Of a stretch of 64,000 nt of DNA, positions 51,212-62,040 are shown in pieces. The notes beneath the pieces are model-generated. The model saw only the letters and a list, made by a program, of their open reading frames with translations, had not been told where the DNA came from and searched no databases. A program made the translations under genes and the position numbers. Numbering within the stretch: position 1 is the stretch's first letter; each line of letters opens with the position of its first letter. Origin of the DNA: Mayfieldus sp963841445 (GTDB lineage Bacteria > Actinomycetota > Thermoleophilia > Solirubrobacterales > 70-9); NCBI GenBank assembly GCA_963841445.1, contig CAWJCP010000002.1:868001-932000 (forward strand), in the 5' to 3' direction.

Positions 51212-52555
51212 ATGCCGGTGACTCTGCAGAACGTCGCATGCACTTTGGTGGGGGCACGAACGAGAGTGAGGAGGTATGACCGTTCATTCTCTCGGCTGTT
51301 GCGAGGAGCGGAGAAACGCCAAGAATGGTCTCACGGGGACATCTGCCGGTTTCGAGATCAGAGAATGCGGGCGCACGTTGTTCACGCTGCAACCACGGTT
51401 CCCTATTACCGGCGAATATTCGAGGAGGCCGGGATTGATGCGTGCACCGTCGACCTGTCCGATCTTCCCCAAGCACTCCCCCTGCTTACGAAACAAGCGG
51501 TCCAAACAGACCCGGCCAGCTTTGTTTCGCAAGCAATTGCAAAACGACACTGCATGATCGAGCATACGAGCGGTACCACGGGGGCGGGACTAAGGTTTCG
51601 CACAACCGGACGTGCCCACCGCGAGCTCTGGGCTACGTGGTGGCGGTATCGCGGATGGCACGGGATCAGGCGGGGCATGTGGTGCGCACAACTCGCCGGC
51701 CATGTCGTTGTCCCCCTCACGCGCGACGCCCCGCCCTTCTGGCGCTACAACCTCGCGGGAAAACAGATCCTCATGAGTGGTTACCACTTATCGCCAAGGA
51801 CGGTTCCGGCATATCTGGGCGAACTCCGCCGATGGCGGGTTCCGTGGATCCATGGGTATCCGTCGTTGATCACGCTGATCGCGCAATACCTGGTCGAGCA
51901 GGGGACCGATTTAGGCTACGAACTTCGGGCGGTAACTACCGGAGCGGAGAACTTGTTCCCACAGCAGCGAAACCTGATGCGAAAGGCGTTTGGAGTCGAG
52001 CCACGTGAGCATTATGGAATGGCAGAAGCGGTAGGGAACGCATCAGAGTGTGAGGAGGGAAAGCTTCATATCGATGAGGATCTGTCCTTTGTTGAAACGA
52101 TTCCAGATGACCAGAGCGGGCTAGCCCGTGTCGTAGGAAGCAACTTCTCCAATCCCGCCACGCCGTTACTGCGCTATTGCACCGACGACTTGGCCGTAGT
52201 TCAGGATGCTGGCTGTATTTGCGGGAGACCCGGCCGGATATTGGACCGGATAGATGGTCGCTCTGAGGATTTCGTGGTGCTGCGCGACGGGACGAAGGTG
52301 GGAACCGCCAATAACGTCTTTAAAGATGCGACGAACGTTGTCGAAGCCCAGATCTATCAGCCGGCGCCGGGAACAATCGTCATGCGAGTGGTACCAAGTC
52401 CAAGATACTCAGCCGACGATGAGGCCAGACTCCTTGACGAAGCACAGCTGAGGTTCAACAGGGATGCCGACATCAGGCTCGAACACTGGAGACGGCTCCC
52501 CCGATCGAAGAACGGAAAGCTGCGGCTCGTTGTTACTGGGTATTCGAAGAACTAA
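51212..52555 (+). CDS. CapK-like phenylacetate-CoA-ligase family (AMP-binding) protein
   Basis: 447 aa from the ATG at 51212 (a TTG at 51185 is possible). ATP/AMP-binding motif MIEHTSGTTGAGLRFRTTGR, then WIHGYPSLITLIAQYLVEQG, REHYGMAEAVGNASECEEG (the YGMAE core), RYCTDDLAVV and a C-terminal RRLPRSKNGKLRLVV with the catalytic Lys. CapK-like proteins occur in capsule clusters, where they may activate an acyl or amino-acid substituent. Base composition is visibly less GC-rich than the housekeeping region, suggesting acquisition. Confidence 0.85.
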   Translation: MPVTLQNVACTLVGARTRVRRYDRSFSRLLRGAEKRQEWSHGDICRFRDQRMRAHVVHAATTVPYYRRIFEEAGIDACTVDLSDLPQALPLLTKQAVQTDPASFVSQAIAKRHCMIEHTSGTTGAGLRFRTTGRAHRELWATWWRYRGWHGIRRGMWCAQLAGHVVVPLTRDAPPFWRYNLAGKQILMSGYHLSPRTVPAYLGELRRWRVPWIHGYPSLITLIAQYLVEQGTDLGYELRAVTTGAENLFPQQRNLMRKAFGVEPREHYGMAEAVGNASECEEGKLHIDEDLSFVETIPDDQSGLARVVGSNFSNPATPLLRYCTDDLAVVQDAGCICGRPGRILDRIDGRSEDFVVLRDGTKVGTANNVFKDATNVVEAQIYQPAPGTIVMRVVPSPRYSADDEARLLDEAQLRFNRDADIRLEHWRRLPRSKNGKLRLVVTGYSKN

Positions 52556-52664
52556 GAGGAACCAGCTTCGTGTTTAAGGCGGCTGTTCGGCAGACGTAGC
52601 CCGGAATCGGCTACGACGTGCTATCGAGCTGCCGCTGATCGATCAACCCGTCGTATTGGGGGGC

Positions 52665-54040
52665 TCATCCGCAGCAGAGGCTCATCCGCAATAACTGTAA
52701 ATGAGCCCAGGGGAACTTCGCCAGCAGCTGCCTGGGCCAAAGACCTTGCAGATAGCCGTCGGGACGCGGGTGTCCGCCGGCCCAGAACGGATCGTCGGTG
52801 CCCAGCAGGCTCGTATCCTCTGCGAAGAAACTGATCGCGTTCTCGGGACCTGTCTGATCGCGCACGACCATCCCGTAGCGCTGCGCGGCCTCGGCCATCA
52901 TCCGCACCAGCGGTGGTAGCTGAAGAGCGGCGATGTCGAGGTTGGGGTCGAGACGAAAGCGCGCTCCCTCTGGGATCGCGGCAGGGCCACCGGTTCCGTC
53001 TGTGCCCTGGGCGGGCCAGGAGAAAACACCACTTCGTGCAGTCGGGATGTTCATCGCCAACGCGTGATCGATATGTCCACTGGCAAGCTCATCCAACAGC
53101 ATCGTCCCACCAATCACCGGCAGCCCGCTCGCGGTAGCCCCCCACCAGTGAGTCGCCCCGGGCCAGGCGTCGGGCGTGTAGTAGCCAACGCCTTCGCACG
53201 CGTATTGCATCGCGCCGCCAGAGGCCGCCTGCCAATTGCCATTTGGGTCCTATCAGCCCGCAAGAACTCCCACAGCTTGTCGGTTGACGGCTGCCAGATG
53301 GTCATCTGGGCGTCGGTGCCCGCCGAGGGGCGGGCGCCGGGGGGAATCGGGACCGCCTCGAAGGCCGCCTGCAAACTCCGGCGGGAGCTGCCCAGGCCCC
53401 CGGACAACTCGACGCGGATCGTGGGCTGGTCGGCGGGCACCGTGTAGAGGGTGGTCGTATAGCTAGTGGTCTGGATCCAGGGGCCGATCCCGGCCGCCTG
53501 CTCCTGCGCTGCCATGTCACTCAACTGATTCGACAGAACCGCAGAGCTGGGGTCCAGCGGGGCATCAGACGCCAGCGGCGCGTTCCAGAAACTGGAGGGC
53601 GCAAAAAAGCCATGGTGGTGCTGGGTTTGGGCTGCGCTGCGCAGGTGCAAGAGGAGGCGATACCGGTGCAGTCGCCTCCTCCCCCGCCTGGTCCGTGACC
53701 CACGACGAAAGGCCTTTTGCCACAGCCGCAGTGTTCCTCCTCCCGCCGCCGTTCGCATCCTCTCCAGAGCGACGAGCCGTCCGCCCGGCTTCAGACGGGC
53801 AGACATGATGTTTGCTGGAGCCACCCCGTCCAATCGGAAGACCAGCTGCCTGTGCTTGTTGGCCACCGGCCTGAGCCGTATCACTTGACTGTATGACCGT
53901 GTAGCGGAAGTCGAACACGGCTCATTAGCCAGCGCAATCCCGCCTTCGTGCGCGAGGACGATCGATACCGCGCAGGCGACGACAAGGCCGAGCCCGATGG
54001 GACCCCAGAGTTGAGGGCGGAATGGAGCCAGTGCGTCCAT
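52665..54040 (-). pseudogene. Secreted protein of unknown function, copy A (one frameshift)
   Basis: From the ATG at 54040 a membrane/signal segment (LWGPIGLGLVVACAVSIVLA) is followed by a basic region and by FFAPSSFWNAPLASDAPLDP, YTTTLYTVPADQPTIRVELS and TDAQMTIWQPSTDKLWEFLR; a shift near 53235 leads to GVGYYTPDAWPGATHWWGAT, ASGLPVIGGTMLLDELASGH, IPEGARFRLDPNLDIAALQL and the end LQLLRMSLCCG. Restored length about 458 aa. The family is seen in related soil actinobacteria as secreted proteins next to polysaccharide genes, but no catalytic motif is known to me. Tandem with a second copy. Confidence 0.7.
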
Positions 54041-54107
54041 AATCGACACAACAATTCCACCCTTTAGGGCCAGCCGCAAATGACAACGTGAAGGCGAGAA
54101 CGAGCCC

Positions 54108-55498
54108 TTACCGTGTCCAGGGGCAGGTAACTCCCGATCCCCCGCTGCACAGGTTCATCTTCAACAGCTGCACTCGATCCCACGGAAACTGCGCCATAAG
54201 CCGGTCGGGCCACTTGCCGTGCAGGTAGCCGTCGGGCCGAGGCCGGCCCGCGGCCCAGAAGGGATTTGCGCCGGATCCGGCAGCGGTCGTGTCCTGGACG
54301 AAGAAGCTGATCCCGTTTCCGGCCCCGCTTTGGTCGCGCACGACCATCCCGTAGCGCTGCGCCGCCTTGGCCATCATCGCCACCAACGGCGGCAGGTGAA
54401 GGCCAGCGATGTCGAGGTTTGGGTCGAGGCGAAAGCGGGCCCCCTCGGGGATCGCGTCGGGGCTGCCAAGTCGCCGTCGGTGCGCTGGGCGGGCCAGGAG
54501 AACACACCGGCTCGCGCCTGGGGGATGTCCATCGCCAGGGCGTGGTCGATGCGGCCCGCGCGCAAGCTCTCGAGAGCGGATCGTTCCCCCGATCACCGGC
54601 AGGCCGGCTTGCCGTTGCCCCCCACCGAGGCGAAGGCGAACCCGGCCAGGAGGCAGAGGTGTAGTAGCCGGGGCTTTGCGAGACGTCTTTGCATCGCCCC
54701 GCCCTAGTCGGCGTGCCAGTTTCCCTGCGCGTCCTTGCTTGCCTGCAAGAGCTCCCACAGCTTGTCGGTCGAGGGCTGCCAAATCGTCATGTGGGCGTCG
54801 GTGCCCGCCGGGACGGGCCCGGGGGGAATCGGCACCGCCTCGAAGGCCGCCTGCAGCTGCGGCGCCAGTCGGCGCTGTTGTTGGAAAGCGCAACCCGCAC
54901 GGTGGGCTGGTCGGCGGGCACGGTGTAAAGCGGGGTCGTGTAGCCGTCGGTCTGGATCCAGGGGCCTTGCCGGCAGTTCTCTGCTCGGCCATGTCGCGAA
55001 GCTGGGCCGAGGGCGCCTCGACTCGGGGTCAAGCGGGGCGTTGCTTGCAAGCGGGGAGTTCCAGAAGCTCGAGGGGGAGAAGAGACCCCCCAGCGTGGTG
55101 GACGACTGGCGCAACGCGAGCCGATAACTCGACGAGCCGCGTCGCGTCAGCCTTCTCCGCGGGCGAAACTCCCCGCGCCGAACCCTCAGCTTGCCCCGCC
55201 GAGCGGCGTGTCGCACTCTCCGTAGCCGAAGCCGCCGCCCACCAGGCTTGAGCCGTGCTCCTCGAATCGCCTTCGGGTTCACGCCCTTGAGATTGAAGAC
55301 GAATTTTCGCGCACCATGGCCGGCGGGCTTCACGCGAGTGACACCGGCATCAGCCACCGCCGGGACGAGCATGACCGCAAAGCAGAGCGGCGCCAAGAGG
55401 ACAGGCCATAGGAGGGACGAGCGACATCCCGATTGGTCGATCCTGCCCTTTTGAGGGTTGGCATGCTGCGGGTTTGTCGATATGTAATTCCGACTCAT
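54108..55498 (-). pseudogene. Secreted protein of unknown function, copy B (several frameshifts and a stop)
   Basis: Start ATG at 55498; signal segment LLWPVLLAPLCFAVMLVPAV then ADAGVTRVKPAGHGARKFVF, GLFSPSSFWNSPLASNAPLD, shift near 55010, TDAHMTIWQPSTDKLWELLQ, an in-frame TAG near 54704, then in other frames ASGLPVIGGT, IPEGARFRLDPNLDIAGLHL, RYGMVVRDQSGAGNGISFFV and the end CSGGSGVTCPWTR. Clear paralogue of copy A, more damaged. The two may have arisen by duplication followed by decay. Confidence 0.7.
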
Positions 55499-55686
55499 CG
55501 TTCGATGCGCCTCGGTCCCACTCGACGGGCCTGACCGAAACGCCACCGCCTCTATCGGCAAAGGAATCCAGCTCGCGGATACACGACCCGTGGTCTGGAC
55601 GTCCGCTCCACTCGGATTCGAGTAGAGGTGCGTCCCAAGAAATCAGGAGAATCAAGTTCACCCAGTCAGGGCATAACATCGCCGCC

Positions 55687-56649
55687 GTGCGGGCGGCAGC
55701 ACTACAAAGCCTCTATGGCCTGCGCATGCTGATCCCAAGCGAATTGCGAAAACGCGCCTCAGCTTGGCTCGCACGCAGAGCCCTACGCCTGGCAACCCGC
55801 TTCACGGGGCGGGAGTACGTAGCGCTCAACTATCCCGGCCAGCCCTTCGTGCTGCTCGATTATCCGACCTCGGCATCCAATTCTCCCCGCTGGACCACCC
55901 CCCACCCGGAGTTGGAACGCCTCATCGCCAGCCACCATTCTGCCTACCGGCGCTCGCTGGCCACGATCGCCGGCTACCAGCGGGACTTCGACCGTATCGA
56001 CGTCGAGCAGCGGAACCCGCGTGAACCCCACTGGGTCAACGGCTTCCTATACGGTCCGGACAGTGGCGCGATTTACGCGTTCCTGCGCTCCCGAGACCCG
56101 GAGCACTACTTGGAAGTGGGCTCCGGCAACTCGACCAAGTTCGCACACCGGGCCCGGCGCGACGGCGACCTGCGGACTCAGATCATCTCAATCGATCCCG
56201 ACCCGCGGGAAGAGATCGATGAAATTTGCGATGAGGTGATGCGATCGGGGCTCGAAACAATGGACCTGTCGATCATTGACGAGCTGGGCGAGGGTGACGT
56301 GCTCTTCTTCGATGGCTCGCACCGAGTTTTCATGAACTCCGACGTGACGGTCTTCTTCCTCGAGGTCCTCCCCCGATTACACCCTGGCGTTTTGGTGGGA
56401 GTTCACGACGTGTTCTTGCCCTACGACTACCCGGCGGAATTCGCCAACCGCTACTACTCCGAGCAGTACATGCTCGCGGCCCTCTTGATGGCAGACAGCC
56501 CCAAGCTCGTCCCGGTCCTCGCCTGCTGGTACGCGAGCCGGAATCCGGAACTGCGGAAGATGTTGGACGAGACGTGGTCAGACCCGAAGCTGGCCGGGAT
56601 CAAGACCCACGGCAGCGCGTTCTGGCTTGAGATCTGCCCGAAGGGGTAG
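55687..56649 (+). CDS. Class I SAM-dependent methyltransferase-like protein
   Basis: 320 aa from the GTG at 55687; an ATG at 55726 is equally possible, and the longer frame would overlap the divergent gene. Rossmann core HYLEVGSGNSTKFAHRARRD (SAM loop), then QIISIDPDPREEIDEICDEV, DVLFFDGSHRVFMNSDVTVF and LHPGVLVGVHDVFLPYDYPA, typical of a methyltransferase of the cephalosporin-hydroxylase/MT24-like group. Probably modifies a glycan or its precursor. Its 3' end overlaps the convergent sulfotransferase gene by 50 bases. Confidence 0.78.
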   Translation: MRAAALQSLYGLRMLIPSELRKRASAWLARRALRLATRFTGREYVALNYPGQPFVLLDYPTSASNSPRWTTPHPELERLIASHHSAYRRSLATIAGYQRDFDRIDVEQRNPREPHWVNGFLYGPDSGAIYAFLRSRDPEHYLEVGSGNSTKFAHRARRDGDLRTQIISIDPDPREEIDEICDEVMRSGLETMDLSIIDELGEGDVLFFDGSHRVFMNSDVTVFFLEVLPRLHPGVLVGVHDVFLPYDYPAEFANRYYSEQYMLAALLMADSPKLVPVLACWYASRNPELRKMLDETWSDPKLAGIKTHGSAFWLEICPKG

Positions 56650-57604
56650 TCGCGTCGCTCGATTTGGCCTCGAGCCAGTGGCTCAAGTCGCGCCCGGTGA
56701 GGCGCTCGGTCAGCGCAACGTCGTCACGAAAGACTTCTGCCAGATATTCGCGTGCTTCGTTTGACATCGGGGGACGCACGAACGTTCGTGCAATCAGATC
56801 GGATACCAGACGCCGCGGTCTGCGCAAGCGCGATTCTTGACGGGCGGGCCGGACACGCCGATAGATGCGCAACAAGAGCGTGTCCGGGGACGCTATCCGG
56901 TTCGGTGGAAGCCCGGTGGGATTCGATTCTTCAATCGGACCGGTCTCGAAAGTGTCGTCAACCTCGAGGAAAGCAAATACTTCGGCCAGGACTGCGGCCT
57001 GGCTGGCAACGAAATCCTCGAACAGAACGACGTGAATGTTGTCCTCGTCGAAGACCTCGTAGTACGGCCTCAGTTGACTCCCGTACAATCCTGAGGAGAT
57101 GTAGTCCGCTGTCGGTTCCCGGCGCTCGGCCCGCTCATCCAGCCGACCTAATGCACTCATGAAGTCCAGGGGTTCGAGGCCGCGCTGGACGTACATCGCG
57201 TAGTCCGAGTAAGCGCGCTCAATCGGATTGCGGAGCACGGCGACCAGCCGCGCTCCCGGAATCACACGGTGAACTCGCTCGGCGGTTCCGGGGATGGTCA
57301 TGTAGGCGGGCGACACTTCGCCGGCGAGCCGCGAGGCGGGACAATCGCGGAAGAGGGCCAGATATTCTGCCCAGGTAGTGACGCCACGCGGTGGCACACG
57401 AGGGTCGTCGGGCGCATCCATGAAGGCGAAGAAGCTAGCCTCCTTCAACTCTGGGACGAAGATCTCTGGGTGCTGTCGAAGCAGATGATGAAACGCACTT
57501 GAGCCGCTCTTGTAGGCGCCTATGACCAGGAAGTCGGGTAGCCGCGGAGCACCGATCCCAGCTTCGCCCGGCGTCGACGCGGACTGTTCAACTGGCGGCC
57601 CCAT
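56600..57604 (-). CDS. Sulfotransferase-family protein 1
   Basis: 334 aa. PAPS-binding loop DFLVIGAYKSGSSAFHHLLR near residue 28, and the 3'-phosphate-binding motif VAVLRNPIERAYSDYAMYVQ. The order of conserved blocks (KEASFFAF, EVSPAYMTIP, DNIHVVLFEDF) matches heparan-sulfate-type sulfotransferases. It would transfer sulfate from PAPS to a sugar or glycan made by this cluster. Second sulfotransferase at 59522. Confidence 0.88.
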   Translation of the reverse strand: MGPPVEQSASTPGEAGIGAPRLPDFLVIGAYKSGSSAFHHLLRQHPEIFVPELKEASFFAFMDAPDDPRVPPRGVTTWAEYLALFRDCPASRLAGEVSPAYMTIPGTAERVHRVIPGARLVAVLRNPIERAYSDYAMYVQRGLEPLDFMSALGRLDERAERREPTADYISSGLYGSQLRPYYEVFDEDNIHVVLFEDFVASQAAVLAEVFAFLEVDDTFETGPIEESNPTGLPPNRIASPDTLLLRIYRRVRPARQESRLRRPRRLVSDLIARTFVRPPMSNEAREYLAEVFRDDVALTERLTGRDLSHWLEAKSSDATTPSGRSQARTRCRGS

Positions 57605-57719
57605 CCACGTTTCAACGTACAGACGAGCGGCTCACTTACGCGCGGCACTTTCTGAGGGGCACGAGAGACGCGTGTCGGGATCGAAAGCCCTTCAGCGTTG
57701 GGATCGTTTGTACTCGTGC

Positions 57720-58721
57720 ATGTCTGCATATCCGCACAAACGCAGGGGTGCGGGCCTCATCCGTCAGGCTCGTACGAGGCTGGGACGAGGCCTCTCGACA
57801 CTTCGACGGCTGGGCGCCTCCGCTGAAACCCGCCGACACTGGCGACGGGAACGGTTTTTTGACCATGCTGCCGAATACACGCCCTTCATCGCGGTCGATG
57901 ATCGAGAGGGAAACCGGTTCTTTGTGAATACATCCGACCCTGCACTGGCCCGGAGCCTTTTTCTGGACGGCAGTTTCGAGACCGACAACATCAAAAGTCT
58001 GCTTGAGCTGCTCGATGCCGAGAGCCTGCACCCGCGGCAGATCATCGACATCGGCGCCAATGTCGGCACGACGACGGTGAATCTGCTGGCTCGAATGCCT
58101 GAGGCGTCTGGAATCGCGATCGAACCCCATGCCGGCAACTTCCGATTGCTGCGCCAGAATTTGCTTGCAAACGACATGTTCGATCGGGTCAAGACGTTCA
58201 ACGCTGCCGTAAGCGACCGCGACGGTAAGGTTCCGCTGGAGCTTTCACCTCAACATCCCGGAGATCATCGGGTACGGGTCACCGATTGGCCGGGCCAGTT
58301 TGGCGAAGACACGTGGGAGGTCACCAACGTGCCTTCATGGAGGCTCGATTCCATGGTCGAGAAGGGACATATCGACCCCAACAAGCCGTCCCTGCTCTGG
58401 ATCGACGCACAGGGGCATGAAGCGCAGATCCTTGCGGGTGCGAAGCTTCTGCGGCACGTGCCAACGGTCGTCGAGCTCTGGCCATATGGATTGCGGCGTG
58501 CCAGGACTCTGGACAGATTCATCGATCTCGCATCGGACTTCGGGAAAGCGATCGAGCTAGGCACCAGAATGCGGCCGCTCACGCGTGTCACCCTCCTCGA
58601 GCGGGTCAAAGAGCTCGAGGCCGCCCAGCGCCAGTACACCGATTTGCTCCTGATTCCCGATCGGTCTATGGAAGTGCGAGATGCCTCGGCCGATGCTGCC
58701 GCCAGGCCGACAGCTTCCTGA
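57720..58721 (+). CDS. FkbM-family methyltransferase
   Basis: 333 aa from the ATG at 57720. SAM-binding motif IIDIGANVGTTTVNLLARMP, GIAIEPHAGNFRLLRQNLLA, FNAAVSDRDGKVPLELSPQH, and LLWIDAQGHEAQILAGAKLL, the signature order of FkbM proteins that O-methylate sugars or small hydroxy compounds. A longer frame upstream overlaps the divergent sulfotransferase start and is unlikely. Followed closely by another methyltransferase. Confidence 0.85.
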   Translation: MSAYPHKRRGAGLIRQARTRLGRGLSTLRRLGASAETRRHWRRERFFDHAAEYTPFIAVDDREGNRFFVNTSDPALARSLFLDGSFETDNIKSLLELLDAESLHPRQIIDIGANVGTTTVNLLARMPEASGIAIEPHAGNFRLLRQNLLANDMFDRVKTFNAAVSDRDGKVPLELSPQHPGDHRVRVTDWPGQFGEDTWEVTNVPSWRLDSMVEKGHIDPNKPSLLWIDAQGHEAQILAGAKLLRHVPTVVELWPYGLRRARTLDRFIDLASDFGKAIELGTRMRPLTRVTLLERVKELEAAQRQYTDLLLIPDRSMEVRDASADAAARPTAS

Positions 58722-58727
58722 CGCCCC

Positions 58728-59525
58728 ATGATTGCACGGCGACCAGTGCCCGGGCCATATCGGGAATGGAACTCACGTCATCGGGCGCCCTTCGGTCGTA
58801 TTCGTGGCCGGGGCCTGGCGCTACGCCTCGGCGGGAAGCGCGTCCCATGGCTGCTTCGCTGGTACGGGCCATACTCGTGGCAGAAGAACAACACCATCCG
58901 GCGGTTCGAATATCCGTGGGTCTTCGAGCAGATCCAGGATCTCGGCCGGCCGGTCAAGCTGCTCGACGTGGGAGCCGGCATGGCTGGGCTCCAATTCACT
59001 CTGGCGCAGGCCGGACATGACGTTCACGCCGTAGATCCGGGAATGAACGCGAAAGGGAAGGGGACCGCCCTAGACCCGGATTTCCACGCAGCCCTTGGCC
59101 GGGCCTACAAGGCTCCGGTCACCCTCTGGCCAATGACAATCTGCGACGCTGGGTTCTCGGACAACAGCTTCGACGTCGTGCTTTCTGTCTCGGCCCTCGA
59201 GCACTTTGCCCCAGACGACGTCGACCAATTTGTCGAGGAAGCTCGCCGAATCCTCCGGCCGGGGGGCCTGTTGGTCCTGACGGTGGATCTCTTCATCGAC
59301 ATCAAGCCCTTTACATCACGGGCGACAAATCGCTTTGGGCGAAATGTCAACCTGCGACAGCTCCTCGATGCGGCGGGCGCCGAGCTTGTCGAGGGGACGC
59401 CTTCGGAGCTTTACGGGTTCGCCGGCTTCGATCCAGAGCGGATCCAATCCGCACTCGGCGACTACCTGGTCGGCGAGGGATACCCCGGCTTGACACAGTG
59501 CCTCGTCGCTCGTAGGCAGGGCTAG
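58728..59525 (+). CDS. SAM-dependent methyltransferase (type 11)
   Basis: 265 aa. SAM motif VKLLDVGAGMAGLQFTLAQA, VHAVDPGMNA, FDVVLSVSALEHFAPDDVDQ and RRILRPGGLLVLTVDLF are the standard type 11 blocks. Six bases after the FkbM gene, so an operon. Convergent and overlapping by four bases with the second sulfotransferase. Likely a glycan-tailoring enzyme. Confidence 0.87.
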   Translation: MIARRPVPGPYREWNSRHRAPFGRIRGRGLALRLGGKRVPWLLRWYGPYSWQKNNTIRRFEYPWVFEQIQDLGRPVKLLDVGAGMAGLQFTLAQAGHDVHAVDPGMNAKGKGTALDPDFHAALGRAYKAPVTLWPMTICDAGFSDNSFDVVLSVSALEHFAPDDVDQFVEEARRILRPGGLLVLTVDLFIDIKPFTSRATNRFGRNVNLRQLLDAAGAELVEGTPSELYGFAGFDPERIQSALGDYLVGEGYPGLTQCLVARRQG

Positions 59526-60475
59526 CGTGCGCAATCTACGGCGTTCGCGGGCATATGCACATCCAGCGAGGGCCTAGAAGTTGGCAGGGCCTTCACCCAT
59601 GAATGATCGGCTTCATAGCCGAGGGCCACGAGTTCATTGCCTAGTCGCGAAACGAAGTCTTCGCCTAGCTGTCGATCAAAAAACTCGCGCCACTGTCCAG
59701 GCTGGCCGGACCGCACGTGACCCATTCGCTTTCGCGGGTTCAAGGTAATGCTCTCATGCCTCGCACACTCCACTGCGACGCGCCTTGCGCCCTTTGAAAA
59801 CCCCAGCGAGGTGAACAACTCTCGAAACACATCAAGAGTGGTGTCCGTAATCAATGACTCATACGTCACCTTAGCAATTGAGGGCAGCGACGACGGAACC
59901 AACGCCATCTCTTTAACCGTTAACGATGTGGTGTGAGCCAATTCAAATAGCAACCGGCCCCGCACCGTCGGGCGTTGGTGCATCACGCCTTGGTAACTTT
60001 CACCATCCAAGAATGCCCGTGGCGAATGCAGCCACGGTTCCTGCGATCTCTCATGATAAAAGCTCGCAGAGATCAACATGTCGCGGGGATCTCGGACCAA
60101 GTGAAAGCCGCGCACCTGCGGCATCTCGCCCAGCGACCGAGCAAACAGACTAGTCCAATCCATTATGAACGCACGGGACTGATTTCGCGCAACGTCCAAC
60201 TTGGACTCGAAGAGCGCCATGTCGACGGTGCGCGGTCTTGAGCAATCAACTGAAATGGTCGGGTCGCCCGGTTCTACCAAGAGATCGTCCAAATCCGAGG
60301 TCAGCCGGATTAGAGGCACCGCGAGGCGCGAAGCAATGGAATTGAACAAGCTCGTCATCCACACGGTGCCACTTTTGTGATGAGTGCCGATGTAGCACAC
60401 CTGGTCTCGGAACGTGAGCGCCGCCCACGGATGGCGCAGCGGCCGCAATCGTGCTCGGAGGCCAGTGTCATTCAA
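59522..60475 (-). CDS. Sulfotransferase-domain protein 2
   Basis: 317 aa. 5'-PSB loop CYIGTHHKSGTVWMTSLFNS and the 3'-PB region FHLVRDPRDMLISASFYHER are intact, with MDWTSLFARSLGEMPQVRG between. Closer to the sulfotransferase_1 type than to the heparan-type protein at 56600, so two different sulfation steps are possible. The start overlaps the end of the flippase gene by four bases. Confidence 0.87.
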   Translation of the reverse strand: MNDTGLRARLRPLRHPWAALTFRDQVCYIGTHHKSGTVWMTSLFNSIASRLAVPLIRLTSDLDDLLVEPGDPTISVDCSRPRTVDMALFESKLDVARNQSRAFIMDWTSLFARSLGEMPQVRGFHLVRDPRDMLISASFYHERSQEPWLHSPRAFLDGESYQGVMHQRPTVRGRLLFELAHTTSLTVKEMALVPSSLPSIAKVTYESLITDTTLDVFRELFTSLGFSKGARRVAVECARHESITLNPRKRMGHVRSGQPGQWREFFDRQLGEDFVSRLGNELVALGYEADHSWVKALPTSRPSLDVHMPANAVDCAR

Positions 60476-62013
60476 ATCCCCGCCCCCCTCACCAAATCCC
60501 GGGCTCCGCCGAGCACCCTCTCAGCGTCGCTTCTCCACGCGAAATAGTAAGTAGCTACCAAGCCGACTAGGCCGCCCACGGCCGCGAGGACAAGGCCCAG
60601 CCAAGCGCCGGCGCCAGCCGCTGTCGCACATTCGCTTACAACGATGAAAGCGCCCACTAACACGGCAGTGGACGACGCCGATGGAACCAATACACGAACA
60701 TATTCACGAAGCCGGAAATCAAGCACACCGCCGAGCATTACGAGGGCTACGGGCCAAAGCAATGTACTGACGATCGTGTACGCAACCGCGACCCCAATTA
60801 TGCCCCAATGTACACCAATGATGAAGGCCGAGACAGTTATGGTTGCGTTGAGAATTTGATACCGCAAGGCGAGGTCGGCGCGTCCGGTTGCCAAAAACGC
60901 GGGCGAGCAGGCTGAAATCACGCTTTGCTGCGCACCTGTGACCGCAAGAATCTGAATGACTGGAACTGCCGGCGCCCAAGGGGGGCCCATGATCAGAGGA
61001 ACAGCCATTGGCGCTCCGGCTGCGCAGAGAGCCATGAGTGGGAAACCTACGGCGGCCAACATTTCGGAGACGGCAAAATACGCATTTCGCAGCCGCATAA
61101 TTTGATCTTGCAGTTGTGAGAACACCGGTAAGGTGGCCCGGTTTGTCGTAAACGAAAGTCCCTGCACGACCACGAGCATTGTGCGATACGACAAGGCATA
61201 AAAGGCCAGTTGGACTGGTCCCAGCACCCGACCGATGATTGCGTTGTCGGCATTGCGCACGGCGAAACTGAGTGCGCTTGCGAAGAAGACACGGAGGCTG
61301 AAGCCTCGGATCTTGTAGAAGCTCTCCTCGAGGGACGGATAGGGATCCGACCGACCATCACTACCAAAACGGCAAGAGTGATCGCGTCGGTTGCCAGGAT
61401 CTGGACGACGAGCGCCCAATACTTGGCGCCCGCTAGAGCTGCGGCAATCGCAAGCCCTGCTCCGAATAGGGCTGCCGCCAACTCTCGCAGCGCCACGGAG
61501 CGCATGCGTAGTTGGCGCAGAAGGAGGTTTTGCGGGACGACCGCGATCCCTTCCAAGAACACGGCAACGGCTAAGACTTGCAGAACGGCCTGTAGCTGCG
61601 GCGTGTGGAAGAAAGCGCTCACCGGACCGGCCAACACGACGGTGAGCGCGGCAAGTGCGAAGGATATCCCCGCCGTCATACACACGCCCGTGCCGATGAG
61701 GCGATCGTCCAAGTCTAACTCTTGGATGAGTGTTACCCCCACCCCTTGACCGAACAAGACTGACATGAATCCCATCAGAATCAGCGCTTGCGCCACCACG
61801 CCATAGTTCTCCGGTCCGATCAACGCGTGCGAGAGCAATAGCCGCCAGCGCCCGGACACCCTGCTGACCTGCGAAACCCACAAAACTCCAAACTGCGGCT
61901 GAAGCGGTTCTGTGCCGTAGATGACCACCTGGTCCGCGAGTGTCCGGCCCTGCCCACCGGTTGGTGGCCACGGATCGAGCCGCGGACTCGCGCAAACGTT
62001 CGGTTTCCTTCAT
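60472..62013 (-). pseudogene. Wzx-type oligosaccharide flippase (two frameshifts)
   Basis: Start ATG at 62013 (MKETERLRESAARSV... TASAAVWSFVGFAGQQGVRA), a shift near 61815 into IGPENYGVVAQALILMGFMS and MLVPQ-like transmembrane stretches (VFLEGIAVVPQNLLLRQLRM), and another near 61345 into RVFFASALSFAVRNADNAII, GRVLGPVQLAFYALSYRTML and later helices (IGVHWGIIGVAVAYTIVSTL). About 12 membrane segments once joined; MATE/PST superfamily. Moves lipid-linked repeat units across the membrane. Confidence 0.8.
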
Positions 62014-62040
62014 GACGCGGCGAGAAGGGGGCCCGCAGCA

